Shown: positions 17,786 to 24,945 of the stretch, piece after piece | Position numbering within the stretch: position 1 is the stretch's first letter | Layout: each line of letters begins with the position of its first letter | Assembly: GCA_031553035.1 (NCBI GenBank) | Contig: JAVBLY010000001.1 | Span: forward strand, 248,001-312,000 | Length of the DNA stretch: 64,000 bases | Direction: 5' to 3' | Source: JAVBLY01 sp031553035 | Lineage (GTDB): Bacteria; Bacillota; Clostridia; Peptostreptococcales; Anaerovoracaceae | Program-made: the position numbers and the translations under genes | The notes under the pieces: model-generated | What the model was told of the DNA's origin: nothing | The model's input: only the letters and a program-made list of their open reading frames with translations | The model's database searches: none

Positions 17786-19099
17786 ATGGCAGAAACTATT
17801 AACATGCCCAGACTTGGGCTTACGATGACTGAAGGGACTATAACAAAATGGCTAAAGAATGTCGGAGATAAAGTCAACAAAGGAGAATTTCTTGTAGAAA
17901 TCGAAACTGATAAGTCCGTCGTGCCATATGAATCCCCGGTTTCAGGGATAGTATTAAAATTACTTGCAGAAGAAATGGATACAATTCCCGCACTTGAGCC
18001 TATTGCAATTGTTGGTGAGGCCGGAGAAGAACCTATTATCGAAGATGCTGTCGCAGTATCTGATATCGTTGATGAAGAAAAAAACGATGTTGGCAGCGTG
18101 TTTGGATCAGACAAGGTTATAGATGTATCTGATAATAGCTCCGACAAAGTTTTTGCATCTCCTGCCGCAAAACGAATCGCTAAAGAAAATGGAGTAGATA
18201 TAACCATTATTCCAATAAAAAAGGGCAAAGAGAGAATAGAAAAAAAAGATGTTCTCGAATATATTGATACGGGTAGTATAAAAGCAACCCCTGTTGCCAG
18301 GAAGGTAGCAGAGCAGAAAAATATAGATCTTTCAAAAATAGAAGGAAGTAACGGGCAGAGAATATATAAAAAAGATTTAGAAAACATTAGCCAAGAAGAT
18401 TCTTCCGCTTCACAAAAGAATATACCGTTGACAGGCATGAGAAAAGTAATCTCGGTCAGGATGAAAGAAAGTGTGGATACTGCTGCTCATTTGACTACTT
18501 CTATCGATGTGGATATGTCTCAGATTTTGAAGATGAAAGATAAAATGACTTCACTTATTGCTGAGAAGTACGATACATCTCTGTCTATGAATCATATAAT
18601 TATTAAATGCGTAGGCCATGCTCTTCAAAAATACTCGAGAATAAACTGTAAACACACAGATAAAGAGATTGTGATAAACGAAGATATAAATATAGGTATG
18701 GCTGTAGCGGTAGAAGAAGGACTAGTTGTTCCTGTCATTAATAATGTGAACTATCTTTCAATCGGAGAAATCGCAAAAGACAGTCACCGTTTGGTGGATA
18801 AGGCTAGAACAAGTGGTTTGTCGCCATCAGATATGTCTGGAGGAACTTTCACAGTATCCAATATGGGTATGTATGGAATAAGCAGTTTTACATCAATTAT
18901 CAATCAGCCTGAAAGTGCTATTTTATCGGTTTCGTCCATAATCAAAAAGCCTGTAGTGTGTAATGATGAAATATATATAAAACCGATGATGAATTTAACA
19001 CTAAGCTATGATCATAGAGTCATTGACGGATCAATGTCTGCTATATTTTTAAAATTATTGAAGGATATCATCGAAGATCCTTTTACATTGCTGGTTTAA
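17786..19099 (+). CDS. Dihydrolipoamide acyltransferase E2 with one lipoyl domain and two subunit-binding-like segments
   Basis: The protein has 437 residues. One lipoyl domain lies at the N-terminus, with the lipoyl Lys at 43 in ETDKS. Two peripheral-subunit-binding-like segments follow, one beginning ASPAAKRIAKENGVD (about 127-163) and another beginning ATPVARKVAEQKNIDLSKI (about 170-205). The catalytic domain ends with SYDHRVIDGS, containing the active His (about 410) and Asp (about 414). The protein moves the acyl group from E1 to CoA. Two binding segments instead of one would let it hold E1 and E3 separately; this occurs in some acetoin-type E2s. LplA encoded at 10635-11630 is the likely lipoylating enzyme. 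Confidence 0.93.
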   Translation: MAETINMPRLGLTMTEGTITKWLKNVGDKVNKGEFLVEIETDKSVVPYESPVSGIVLKLLAEEMDTIPALEPIAIVGEAGEEPIIEDAVAVSDIVDEEKNDVGSVFGSDKVIDVSDNSSDKVFASPAAKRIAKENGVDITIIPIKKGKERIEKKDVLEYIDTGSIKATPVARKVAEQKNIDLSKIEGSNGQRIYKKDLENISQEDSSASQKNIPLTGMRKVISVRMKESVDTAAHLTTSIDVDMSQILKMKDKMTSLIAEKYDTSLSMNHIIIKCVGHALQKYSRINCKHTDKEIVINEDINIGMAVAVEEGLVVPVINNVNYLSIGEIAKDSHRLVDKARTSGLSPSDMSGGTFTVSNMGMYGISSFTSIINQPESAILSVSSIIKKPVVCNDEIYIKPMMNLTLSYDHRVIDGSMSAIFLKLLKDIIEDPFTLLV

Positions 19100-19118
19100 T
19101 ACATGGGAGGAGAATAAA

Positions 19119-20486
19119 GTGGATTTTGATATATTGATCATTGGATCCGGTCCAGGCGGTTATGTTGCTGCGATAAAAGGCGCTCAAAATGGGAAAAAAG
19201 TTTGTATTATTGAAAAAGAAGATTATGGCGGAACTTGTCTGAATATAGGATGCATACCAACTAAAACTCTGCTTAAGTCAGTTGAATTGATGGATAATGT
19301 TAAAAAATCTTCTGCTTTTGGTATAGACGGTGTAGAAGAAGAAAAAATAAACATGAATCTGGACAATCTTCAGAAAAAGAAAAATGAAGTTGTTACAACA
19401 TTAGTATCAGGTGTAAAAGGATTACTTAAGAAAAATAATGTTGAGACAAGAGACGGTATAGCTTCAATAAAAGATACGAATACGGTGACAGTGGATGGAA
19501 ACGACATAACAGGTGACGTTATTATACTAGCTACCGGTTCCGTCGCGCGTATGCTCGATATACCGACCAACAGCAAAATGCCGGTTTTGAACAGTACGGA
19601 TGTTCTTAACCTTACCAAAAAGTATAATTCTATGGTCATCGTAGGAGGAGGTGTTGTCGGAATTGAATTGGCTTATTTTTTGTCAAAGATAGGAGTAAAT
19701 GTAACAATAATAGAATTTCTTGACCGGATATTGCCGATGGTCGATTTGGAGATAACTCGAGAGGTTGAAAAGCATATCCGATCTATGGGTATCGAATTAA
19801 TCACAAGTGCAACACTCAAGGAAATTTGCAGTGATAAAGTTGTTTATTCTGTTGACGGGAGCACAGATAACATAAAATGTGATGCTGTGATGATGTCTGT
19901 AGGCAGAGATCCAAATATTCAGTTACCGGGACTGGACAAATTAGGTTTAAAAATAGATAGAGGTGCTATTGTGACCGACGGGCACATGAAAACAAATATA
20001 AACAATATATATGCAATCGGAGATGTAAACGGAAAATCCATGTTGGCTCATACCGCATCTATGGAAGGTCTTGTTGCAATAAGTAATATTTGTGGAAACG
20101 ATGATCTAATGGATTACAACAGCATCCCCAGCGCTGTATACATAAGTCCTGAAATAGCATCAGTCGGATTAACAGAGGAACAGGCAAAACTTAAATATGG
20201 TGATGTGAAAATTGGGAAATTCCCAATGAGAGGAAATGGTAAGTCACTGATTGAAGGTGATCAGAATGGTTTTATTAAAATAATATGTAATAAAGAATAT
20301 GGTGAAATATTGGGAGCCCATTTGTATTGTGTTCATGCAACAGACATGATTTCAGAATTGACTTTGGCCATGGAATTGGAATGTACGGCAGATGAATTGA
20401 TCAAAGTCATACATCCTCATCCAACCGTATCAGAAAGTGTGGGTGAAGCAGCTCATGCAGTCGAAGGTTTACCAATACACTTTTAA
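19119..20486 (+). CDS. lpdA: Dihydrolipoamide dehydrogenase (E3)
   Basis: The start is a GTG at 19119, with GGGAGG about 8 bases upstream, giving 455 residues. The FAD motif GSGPGG is at 9-14. The redox-active disulfide is Cys40/Cys45 in GGTCLNIGCIPTK. The NAD site is VGGGVVGIELA, and the C-terminal HPHPTVSES holds the active His-Glu pair. It reoxidises dihydrolipoyl-E2 with NAD. It is the last gene of the operon and has its own terminator behind it, so the complex is complete: E1 alpha, E1 beta, E2 and E3 in order. Confidence 0.95.
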   Translation: MDFDILIIGSGPGGYVAAIKGAQNGKKVCIIEKEDYGGTCLNIGCIPTKTLLKSVELMDNVKKSSAFGIDGVEEEKINMNLDNLQKKKNEVVTTLVSGVKGLLKKNNVETRDGIASIKDTNTVTVDGNDITGDVIILATGSVARMLDIPTNSKMPVLNSTDVLNLTKKYNSMVIVGGGVVGIELAYFLSKIGVNVTIIEFLDRILPMVDLEITREVEKHIRSMGIELITSATLKEICSDKVVYSVDGSTDNIKCDAVMMSVGRDPNIQLPGLDKLGLKIDRGAIVTDGHMKTNINNIYAIGDVNGKSMLAHTASMEGLVAISNICGNDDLMDYNSIPSAVYISPEIASVGLTEEQAKLKYGDVKIGKFPMRGNGKSLIEGDQNGFIKIICNKEYGEILGAHLYCVHATDMISELTLAMELECTADELIKVIHPHPTVSESVGEAAHAVEGLPIHF

Positions 20487-20524
20487 GTAGATAACCTCCT
20501 AATGACTTAGTGTATTGCCTATAA

Positions 20525-20560
20525 AATGTAGGTCAATCAAATGATTGATCTATATTTTTT
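20525..20560 (+). terminator. Terminator of the 2-oxoacid dehydrogenase operon
   Basis: A stem of about 13 bp (TGTAGGTCAATCA to 20539, TGATTGATCTATA from 20542, with one G-U pair and an AA loop) is followed by a run of T at 20555-20560. It lies about 40 bases past the E3 stop and upstream of the next sigma-54 promoter, so it separates the two units. Confidence 0.85.
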
Positions 20561-20587
20561 CCATTTCAATTTAAATCCGTCATACTT

Positions 20588-20603
20588 TGGCATAATGGTT
20601 GCT
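20588..20603 (+). promoter_or_regulatory. Sigma-54 promoter of the first NCS1 transporter unit
   Basis: TGGCATAATGGTTGCT has GG and GC ten bases apart and TTGC intact, a very good sigma-54 match. It lies about 215 bases before the ATG of the small protein gene, so the transcript would carry a long leader (about 20615-20818), in which I see no clear structured element. Confidence 0.8.
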
Positions 20604-20818
20604 TTAATATATTTATTAAATAGGAAGTATTTGTTTCCGGCATTGAAAAATCAGCATTTTTATTTTTAATGTTAGCAGCAGGCATACATTGGGGTCGCTA
20701 TGTTAATACATTTTGTAGAATAATTGGTACAAAGCGGGATGTATTTTGTCGGAAAAAGATCAAGTAGGGAAGGGGGGAGATTTTATTTCTGCTATTTTAT
20801 CGAGAAAGGAGCATAGAG

Positions 20819-21085
20819 ATGGTTAAAGTATTTACAGATAAAATGAGTGTAACAAAAGAGCAGATTGAAGCCAGCCATGATCTAGAAGTTGATGTTCCGG
20901 GGATATCTCCAAGATTAAAATCTGACTTAGAAAATCGTATTGAAGATTTTGAAACTCATCATGAATGGGACGCATTACACGGGGGCAATGGATGGGTGAA
21001 ACGAATTCAAAAAAATGATGTGATTATAGCTTTGTGCATCAATGTGATCTTTATTACATGGTGGCTCATAGCAATAATGACATGA
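20819..21085 (+). CDS. Small one-helix protein paired with an NCS1 permease (copy 1)
   Basis: The protein has 88 residues. A soluble N-terminal part with the motif FETHHEWDALHGGNGWVKR precedes one hydrophobic helix at about 67-87, right at the C-terminus. A GAAAGGAG site precedes the ATG. It ends 14 bases before the permease start at 21100. Two more proteins of the same design are encoded at 23070 and 47496, each directly before an NCS1 permease. All three share the pattern F-E-x-x-H-E-x-x-A-L-x-x-G-(D/N)-G-W-V-x-R followed by a helix. I do not know a named family for it; an accessory subunit of the permease is the natural reading. Confidence 0.88.
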   Translation: MVKVFTDKMSVTKEQIEASHDLEVDVPGISPRLKSDLENRIEDFETHHEWDALHGGNGWVKRIQKNDVIIALCINVIFITWWLIAIMT

Positions 21086-21099
21086 CAGGGAGGGGAATC

Positions 21100-22569
21100 A
21101 TGAGTATGAAAGGAAAAGAGCAGGTTAAGCGGGAATCTAATTTCTCTCTATTGCCATCAAGAAAAGGCGATAGAGTATATGGGTTCTTTGATCAGGTAGC
21201 CGTGCAAGTGTGTTTTGGTATTGCTGCTTGGTATTTTCTTTGTGGTTCACAGACAGGGTTATACTTACCGGCAAGTGAAGCGATCCCCACTATATTAGTT
21301 GGGAATTGTGTACCATTATTCTTAATAGGATTTATTGGATTGTATTCAAGTAGATTCGGAATGGATTCAATTACCGCATCTGAAGGAGCTTTTGGTGCAA
21401 AAGGTCCGGCACTAATCATTGTAATGTTTGTTGTTCAACTGGTAGTGAGTGCAGCTATGCCTATGTTGCTTTTTGGCCAGCTGGCAATTAAGTTTAGTGA
21501 GAGGATCGGATTGCCGGGGTTCTTATGTTCAGAGTTCCCCGGAGTAAGTATATGGTCACTTCTGGCACTTGGATTTGGTATATTTATAGCGTACAGCGGT
21601 CCTACCGCTATGATGTGGTTTTCAAGATTCTCTGCCGTATTTATGATGCTTGTAATAGGTTGGCTGATTTATTATCTGTTTACTGAATATGGTTTTAACT
21701 TTATTTATAATGCAGAACCGCAGGGCAGAATAATAGTCGAGGGAAATCAAGAGCTGACAACTAGGTGGAATCGTGCAGCTGCTCTTGAAACAAACCTGGG
21801 CATGGGATTTTCATGGGCATTTATGTTCGGCATGTTTACACGCCTGGGAAAATCTGAGGGACAGGCATATCATGGTTGTATATGGGGATGGGGCATAGTG
21901 TCCTGCTTGGCAATAGTATTTGGTGCTTATGTTGCTATCGCCACCGGTCTTTATGACCCTTCTGATTGGATCATTGAAGCAAGTGAACAAAGCAACATGG
22001 TTTGGCTTGCAGTTTTGGGCTTGATATTTATGGCCATAGCCAACATTTCATCAATAGCAATCAATACATATCCAGGTGCAATTGCTATAACAGCCAGATG
22101 GCCTAAAATAACCTGGCTTATCGCGGTATTATGTGTAGGATTGCCAACGCTGATCCTTTTGAATCCTGAAATCTTTTATAAAATCAGCAATATATATTCA
22201 ATAGTCGGATTGCTGACATCACTATTTGGCGGTGTAATGATCGCGGATATATTATTTATCAGCAAAGGGCGTGTTTCATTGCGTGAATACTATAATAGAA
22301 AAAAGGGATTTCATTTCTATAAAGGAATAAACCCGGCTGGATTCATAGCTCTAGGTGTTGGATGGATAACATATCTATTGATTCTTAATCCATTAACTTA
22401 TACAAGCTTAACAGGGCTGTTCCCTTATACATGTGCTTCGCTGCCAACATTTTTCGTTACAGGTGTGACTTACATAATACTGATGAAAGTTTGGATACTG
22501 AAAAAATATCCTGTAACATTTGTAAATAATATAAAAAGAAAAGGCATACTTGAAAATGAACATGCTTAG
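21100..22569 (+). CDS. NCS1-family (purine/cytosine/hydantoin-type) permease, copy 1
   Basis: I start at ATG 21100 (489 residues), which has GGGAGGGG just upstream; the frame stays open back to 21034 but overlaps the small gene. The protein is very hydrophobic, with about twelve helices. It shows the NCS1-like N-terminal segments QVCFGIAAWYF and GLYLPASEAIPTILVGNC in helices 1-2, and a conserved middle part W-(N/G)-RA-ALE-N-G-G-SWAF. NCS1 proteins use Na or H gradients to carry nucleobases, hydantoins, allantoin or vitamins. It is paired with the small protein gene just ahead and expressed from a sigma-54 promoter. The substrate is unknown. Confidence 0.87.
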   Translation: MSMKGKEQVKRESNFSLLPSRKGDRVYGFFDQVAVQVCFGIAAWYFLCGSQTGLYLPASEAIPTILVGNCVPLFLIGFIGLYSSRFGMDSITASEGAFGAKGPALIIVMFVVQLVVSAAMPMLLFGQLAIKFSERIGLPGFLCSEFPGVSIWSLLALGFGIFIAYSGPTAMMWFSRFSAVFMMLVIGWLIYYLFTEYGFNFIYNAEPQGRIIVEGNQELTTRWNRAAALETNLGMGFSWAFMFGMFTRLGKSEGQAYHGCIWGWGIVSCLAIVFGAYVAIATGLYDPSDWIIEASEQSNMVWLAVLGLIFMAIANISSIAINTYPGAIAITARWPKITWLIAVLCVGLPTLILLNPEIFYKISNIYSIVGLLTSLFGGVMIADILFISKGRVSLREYYNRKKGFHFYKGINPAGFIALGVGWITYLLILNPLTYTSLTGLFPYTCASLPTFFVTGVTYIILMKVWILKKYPVTFVNNIKRKGILENEHA

Positions 22570-22596
22570 ATAGATTACTGTTCATAAAGTCAGGAG

Positions 22597-22647
22597 AATA
22601 GCGATGTCTGCTAAATATCTTAGGAGATGTCGCTATTTATTGTTTTA
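22597..22647 (+). terminator. Terminator after NCS1 permease 1
   Basis: AATAGCGA (22597-22604) pairs with TCGCTATT (22630-22637), with a further inner stem (CTAA/TTAG). A T-rich tract TTATTGTTTT follows. It isolates this unit from the next. Confidence 0.75.
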
Positions 22648-22996
22648 AGTGTAGGTTTATAGAAGTATTTTTGTTTAAAATGTTCTGGTGAAATATTAGA
22701 ATATGTAATAAAATAATTATATACAAAATATATTTTGGTAATAATGTTTATATTTCAAATTCACTAATTCTATATAGGCTTAAAAAATATGAAGATATTT
22801 CTCAGCATCTTCATACATTGTAAGTTACCACAATCATAGTTATATCAAGGGAAGGATAAAAAGAAAGAGTTTTGGCAAAAGTCATGCTTATTTTTTTGTA
22901 GCCGTATCGGTACGCGTGTAGTCATTTTAATACGATATATTACAACTTAAAAAACGAAATTCGTTGGAAACTTGTATTCTGTACCAATTGAAGCGT
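22648..22996. other. AT-rich intergenic region with an inverted repeat, upstream of a sigma-54 promoter
   Basis: No gene is seen in these 349 bases. A perfect 9-bp inverted repeat, TATGAAGAT (22788-22796) and ATCTTCATA (22807-22815), lies about 180-210 bases upstream of the promoter at 22997, a usual distance for a sigma-54 activator site. A less AT-rich patch with CGTATCGGTACG sits near 22904-22915. Either could be an operator; neither is proven. Confidence 0.5.
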
Positions 22997-23012
22997 TGGC
23001 ATACATATTGCT
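22997..23012 (+). promoter_or_regulatory. Sigma-54 promoter of the second NCS1 transporter / GRE unit
   Basis: TGGCATACATATTGCT keeps GG-N10-GC and TTGC exactly. It lies 57 bases before the small protein gene at 23070. Genes from 23070 to at least 28377, and perhaps to 35052, could be read from it, because no T-tailed terminator is visible before 35076. Confidence 0.85.
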
Positions 23013-23069
23013 ACTATTATGCATGCAATAAGAAAAATAATCTGAACAAATTTAGGAAAGGAGGTAAAT

Positions 23070-23300
23070 ATGAAAGTTTTTGATAACAAAAGGATATATC
23101 CTGTTTTCGTACCTGGAATAAGCAAAGAGCAGGAAGTTGCTATTGAAGAAGCTATGTCTGAGTTTGAAGACAAACATGAATACAATGCTCTTCATGGTGG
23201 AGATGGATGGGTCCCAAGAATAAAGCCTATAGACTATATTCTTGCAATTGTACCCAATGCTATATTTGTTATTTGGCTGATAATTGCATTTTTAACATAA
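23070..23300 (+). CDS. Small one-helix protein paired with an NCS1 permease (copy 2)
   Basis: The protein has 76 residues. It has a short soluble part with VPGISKEQE and the shared motif FEDKHEYNALHGGDGWVPR, then one hydrophobic helix at about 53-75. A strong AAAGGAGG site lies ahead of the ATG. The permease starts 25 bases downstream. It is related along its length to the proteins at 20819 and 47496 and closest to the latter (GDGWVPR-KPI--LAI-PN---IWLI). It is most likely a membrane-bound partner of the permease, with the soluble part on one face of the membrane. Confidence 0.88.
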   Translation: MKVFDNKRIYPVFVPGISKEQEVAIEEAMSEFEDKHEYNALHGGDGWVPRIKPIDYILAIVPNAIFVIWLIIAFLT

Positions 23301-23325
23301 GAGAAGTTTGAGAGGAGAAATCAAA

Positions 23326-24792
23326 ATGGCAAAGATGACGGCATCAGAAAAAGATGTATATCTGTCACTAGTTCCATCGACAGATAAAATGCGATGTTAT
23401 ACCGGTTGGGATCTACTTGCTGTGCAAATATGCTGGGGAATAGCCGCATGGTTTTTTCTTGTCGGCGCACAGACAGGATTATACCTTCCGGCAAAAGAAG
23501 CAATTCCTGTATTATTGGTAGGTAATTGCCTGCCTTTGATGTTCATAGCAATGGGCGGAATAGTTTCGGCAAGAATTGGTGTAGAACAGTTTTCTGCAAC
23601 GACTGGAATATTTGGTCAGCGCGGTATTGCAATAATATTATGTATAGGAGTTTTTGCACTGCTTGTCCCCAATGCCAGTGTAATGCTCATGTTTGGACAG
23701 AGTGCCACAAAATTTGTTAAGGCATTAGGTGGCCCCGAAATGTTTTCTTCTGATACAGGTATAGGGTTCATGATTTTTGCATATGCCGCACTTCTGATAG
23801 GAGGACTCATAGCCTTCCTTGGACCAAATGCTATGAAATGGTTTACTAGAATATCTGCTGTCTCAATGATGCTTATATTGACTGGATTTATTATATATGC
23901 ATTTGCATATCATGGAATAAGTACTATTTGGGAGGCAAAACCGCAAGGACAGATCGCTCCTACTGACGATGCAGTACTTAACTTATACTGGAACAGAGCA
24001 TCTGCATTGGAAATCAATATTGGTCTAGGAATATCATGGGCATTCGTATTTGGACAATGGACACGTTTAGCAAAAACTGAAAGAGGTGGATACCATGGAT
24101 GTATGTGGGGCTGGGGATTGCTTGCTACAGTAGCTGGTGTTTTCTCTGCATTCACAGCATTGGCAACCGGATATTATGATCCTACTTTGTGGATCGTCGA
24201 GATCGGTGAAGCAACTAAGATAGATTTGCTATCAGTTATGGGATTGCTACTAATGGCAATAGCCAATACTACATCCCTTGCAACTGTAATATATACAATA
24301 GCGTTATCGTTGAGAAGCCGTTGGCCAAGGATCAAGTGGATAATCGTAATATTGATTGCAACATTACCTCCTATCGTAGTCGTAGATCCTGGAATGTATG
24401 ACAAGATTTCCAATGTTTATGGAATTGTAGCATTGACATCAGGAATTTACGGAGGAATAGTTGTAGCAGACTATCTCTTTGGAATGAAGGGAAGAGTCAA
24501 TATTCGTGAGTGTTACAATCGTAAAAAAGGATACTGGTATTGGAAAGGCTTCAATCCTGCAGGAATGATAGCTGTAGTTGTTGGGATAATTACTTATGTT
24601 TCTATTCTGAACCCGCTAACATGGGAAAGCCCTACCGGCTTATTCCCATATATAACAGCAGGCTTGCCTACTGCAATTGTTGCCGGAGTTGTATATGCAT
24701 TACTATTCAATTTCTGGGTAAAGAAAAAATGGCCTATAACTTTCATTAATGATTTAAAAACAGAAGAAGAAAAGAACGCTGAAAAAGGATAA
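23326..24792 (+). CDS. NCS1-family permease, copy 2
   Basis: The protein has 488 residues from ATG 23326 (GAGGAGA upstream); the frame opens at 23308, but that ATG lacks spacing for an RBS. It has about twelve hydrophobic helices. It is more like the permease at 47764 than the one at 21100: both share QICWGIAAWFFL, KPQGQIAPTDDAVLNL and FGQWTRLAK. The middle segment W-NRASALEIN-GLGISWAF is shared by all. It sits directly upstream of GRE 1, separated by a palindrome, which makes the permease's cargo a good candidate for the GRE substrate. The exact substrate is unknown. Confidence 0.87.
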   Translation: MAKMTASEKDVYLSLVPSTDKMRCYTGWDLLAVQICWGIAAWFFLVGAQTGLYLPAKEAIPVLLVGNCLPLMFIAMGGIVSARIGVEQFSATTGIFGQRGIAIILCIGVFALLVPNASVMLMFGQSATKFVKALGGPEMFSSDTGIGFMIFAYAALLIGGLIAFLGPNAMKWFTRISAVSMMLILTGFIIYAFAYHGISTIWEAKPQGQIAPTDDAVLNLYWNRASALEINIGLGISWAFVFGQWTRLAKTERGGYHGCMWGWGLLATVAGVFSAFTALATGYYDPTLWIVEIGEATKIDLLSVMGLLLMAIANTTSLATVIYTIALSLRSRWPRIKWIIVILIATLPPIVVVDPGMYDKISNVYGIVALTSGIYGGIVVADYLFGMKGRVNIRECYNRKKGYWYWKGFNPAGMIAVVVGIITYVSILNPLTWESPTGLFPYITAGLPTAIVAGVVYALLFNFWVKKKWPITFINDLKTEEEKNAEKG

Positions 24793-24806
24793 AACAAATT
24801 TCCTTG

Positions 24807-24832
24807 CGAAGGTATCCAATTGGATACCTTCG
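24807..24832 (+). promoter_or_regulatory. Perfect 26-bp palindrome between NCS1 permease 2 and GRE 1
   Basis: CGAAGGTATCCAA followed directly by TTGGATACCTTCG is fully self-complementary over 26 bases. No T run follows, so it is not a typical terminator. As RNA it would make a firm hairpin that could protect transcript ends or lower expression downstream. As DNA it could be an operator. The space from 24793 to 24945 holds no other gene. Confidence 0.7.
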
Positions 24833-24945
24833 TAAGGTACATAGACTGAGAAATCAACCTTCCGGACAATTGGAATTCCGGCAGTTTGTATATAGAATAT
24901 ACTTATAAAAGTGTATCTTGCAGAATAAAAGAAAGGATGAAAATT

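Noticed and set aside
22874..22889. Second sigma-54 candidate TGGCAAAAGTCATGCT
   Set aside because: Spacing fits, but ATGC replaces TTGC and the much better site at 22997 lies just downstream.
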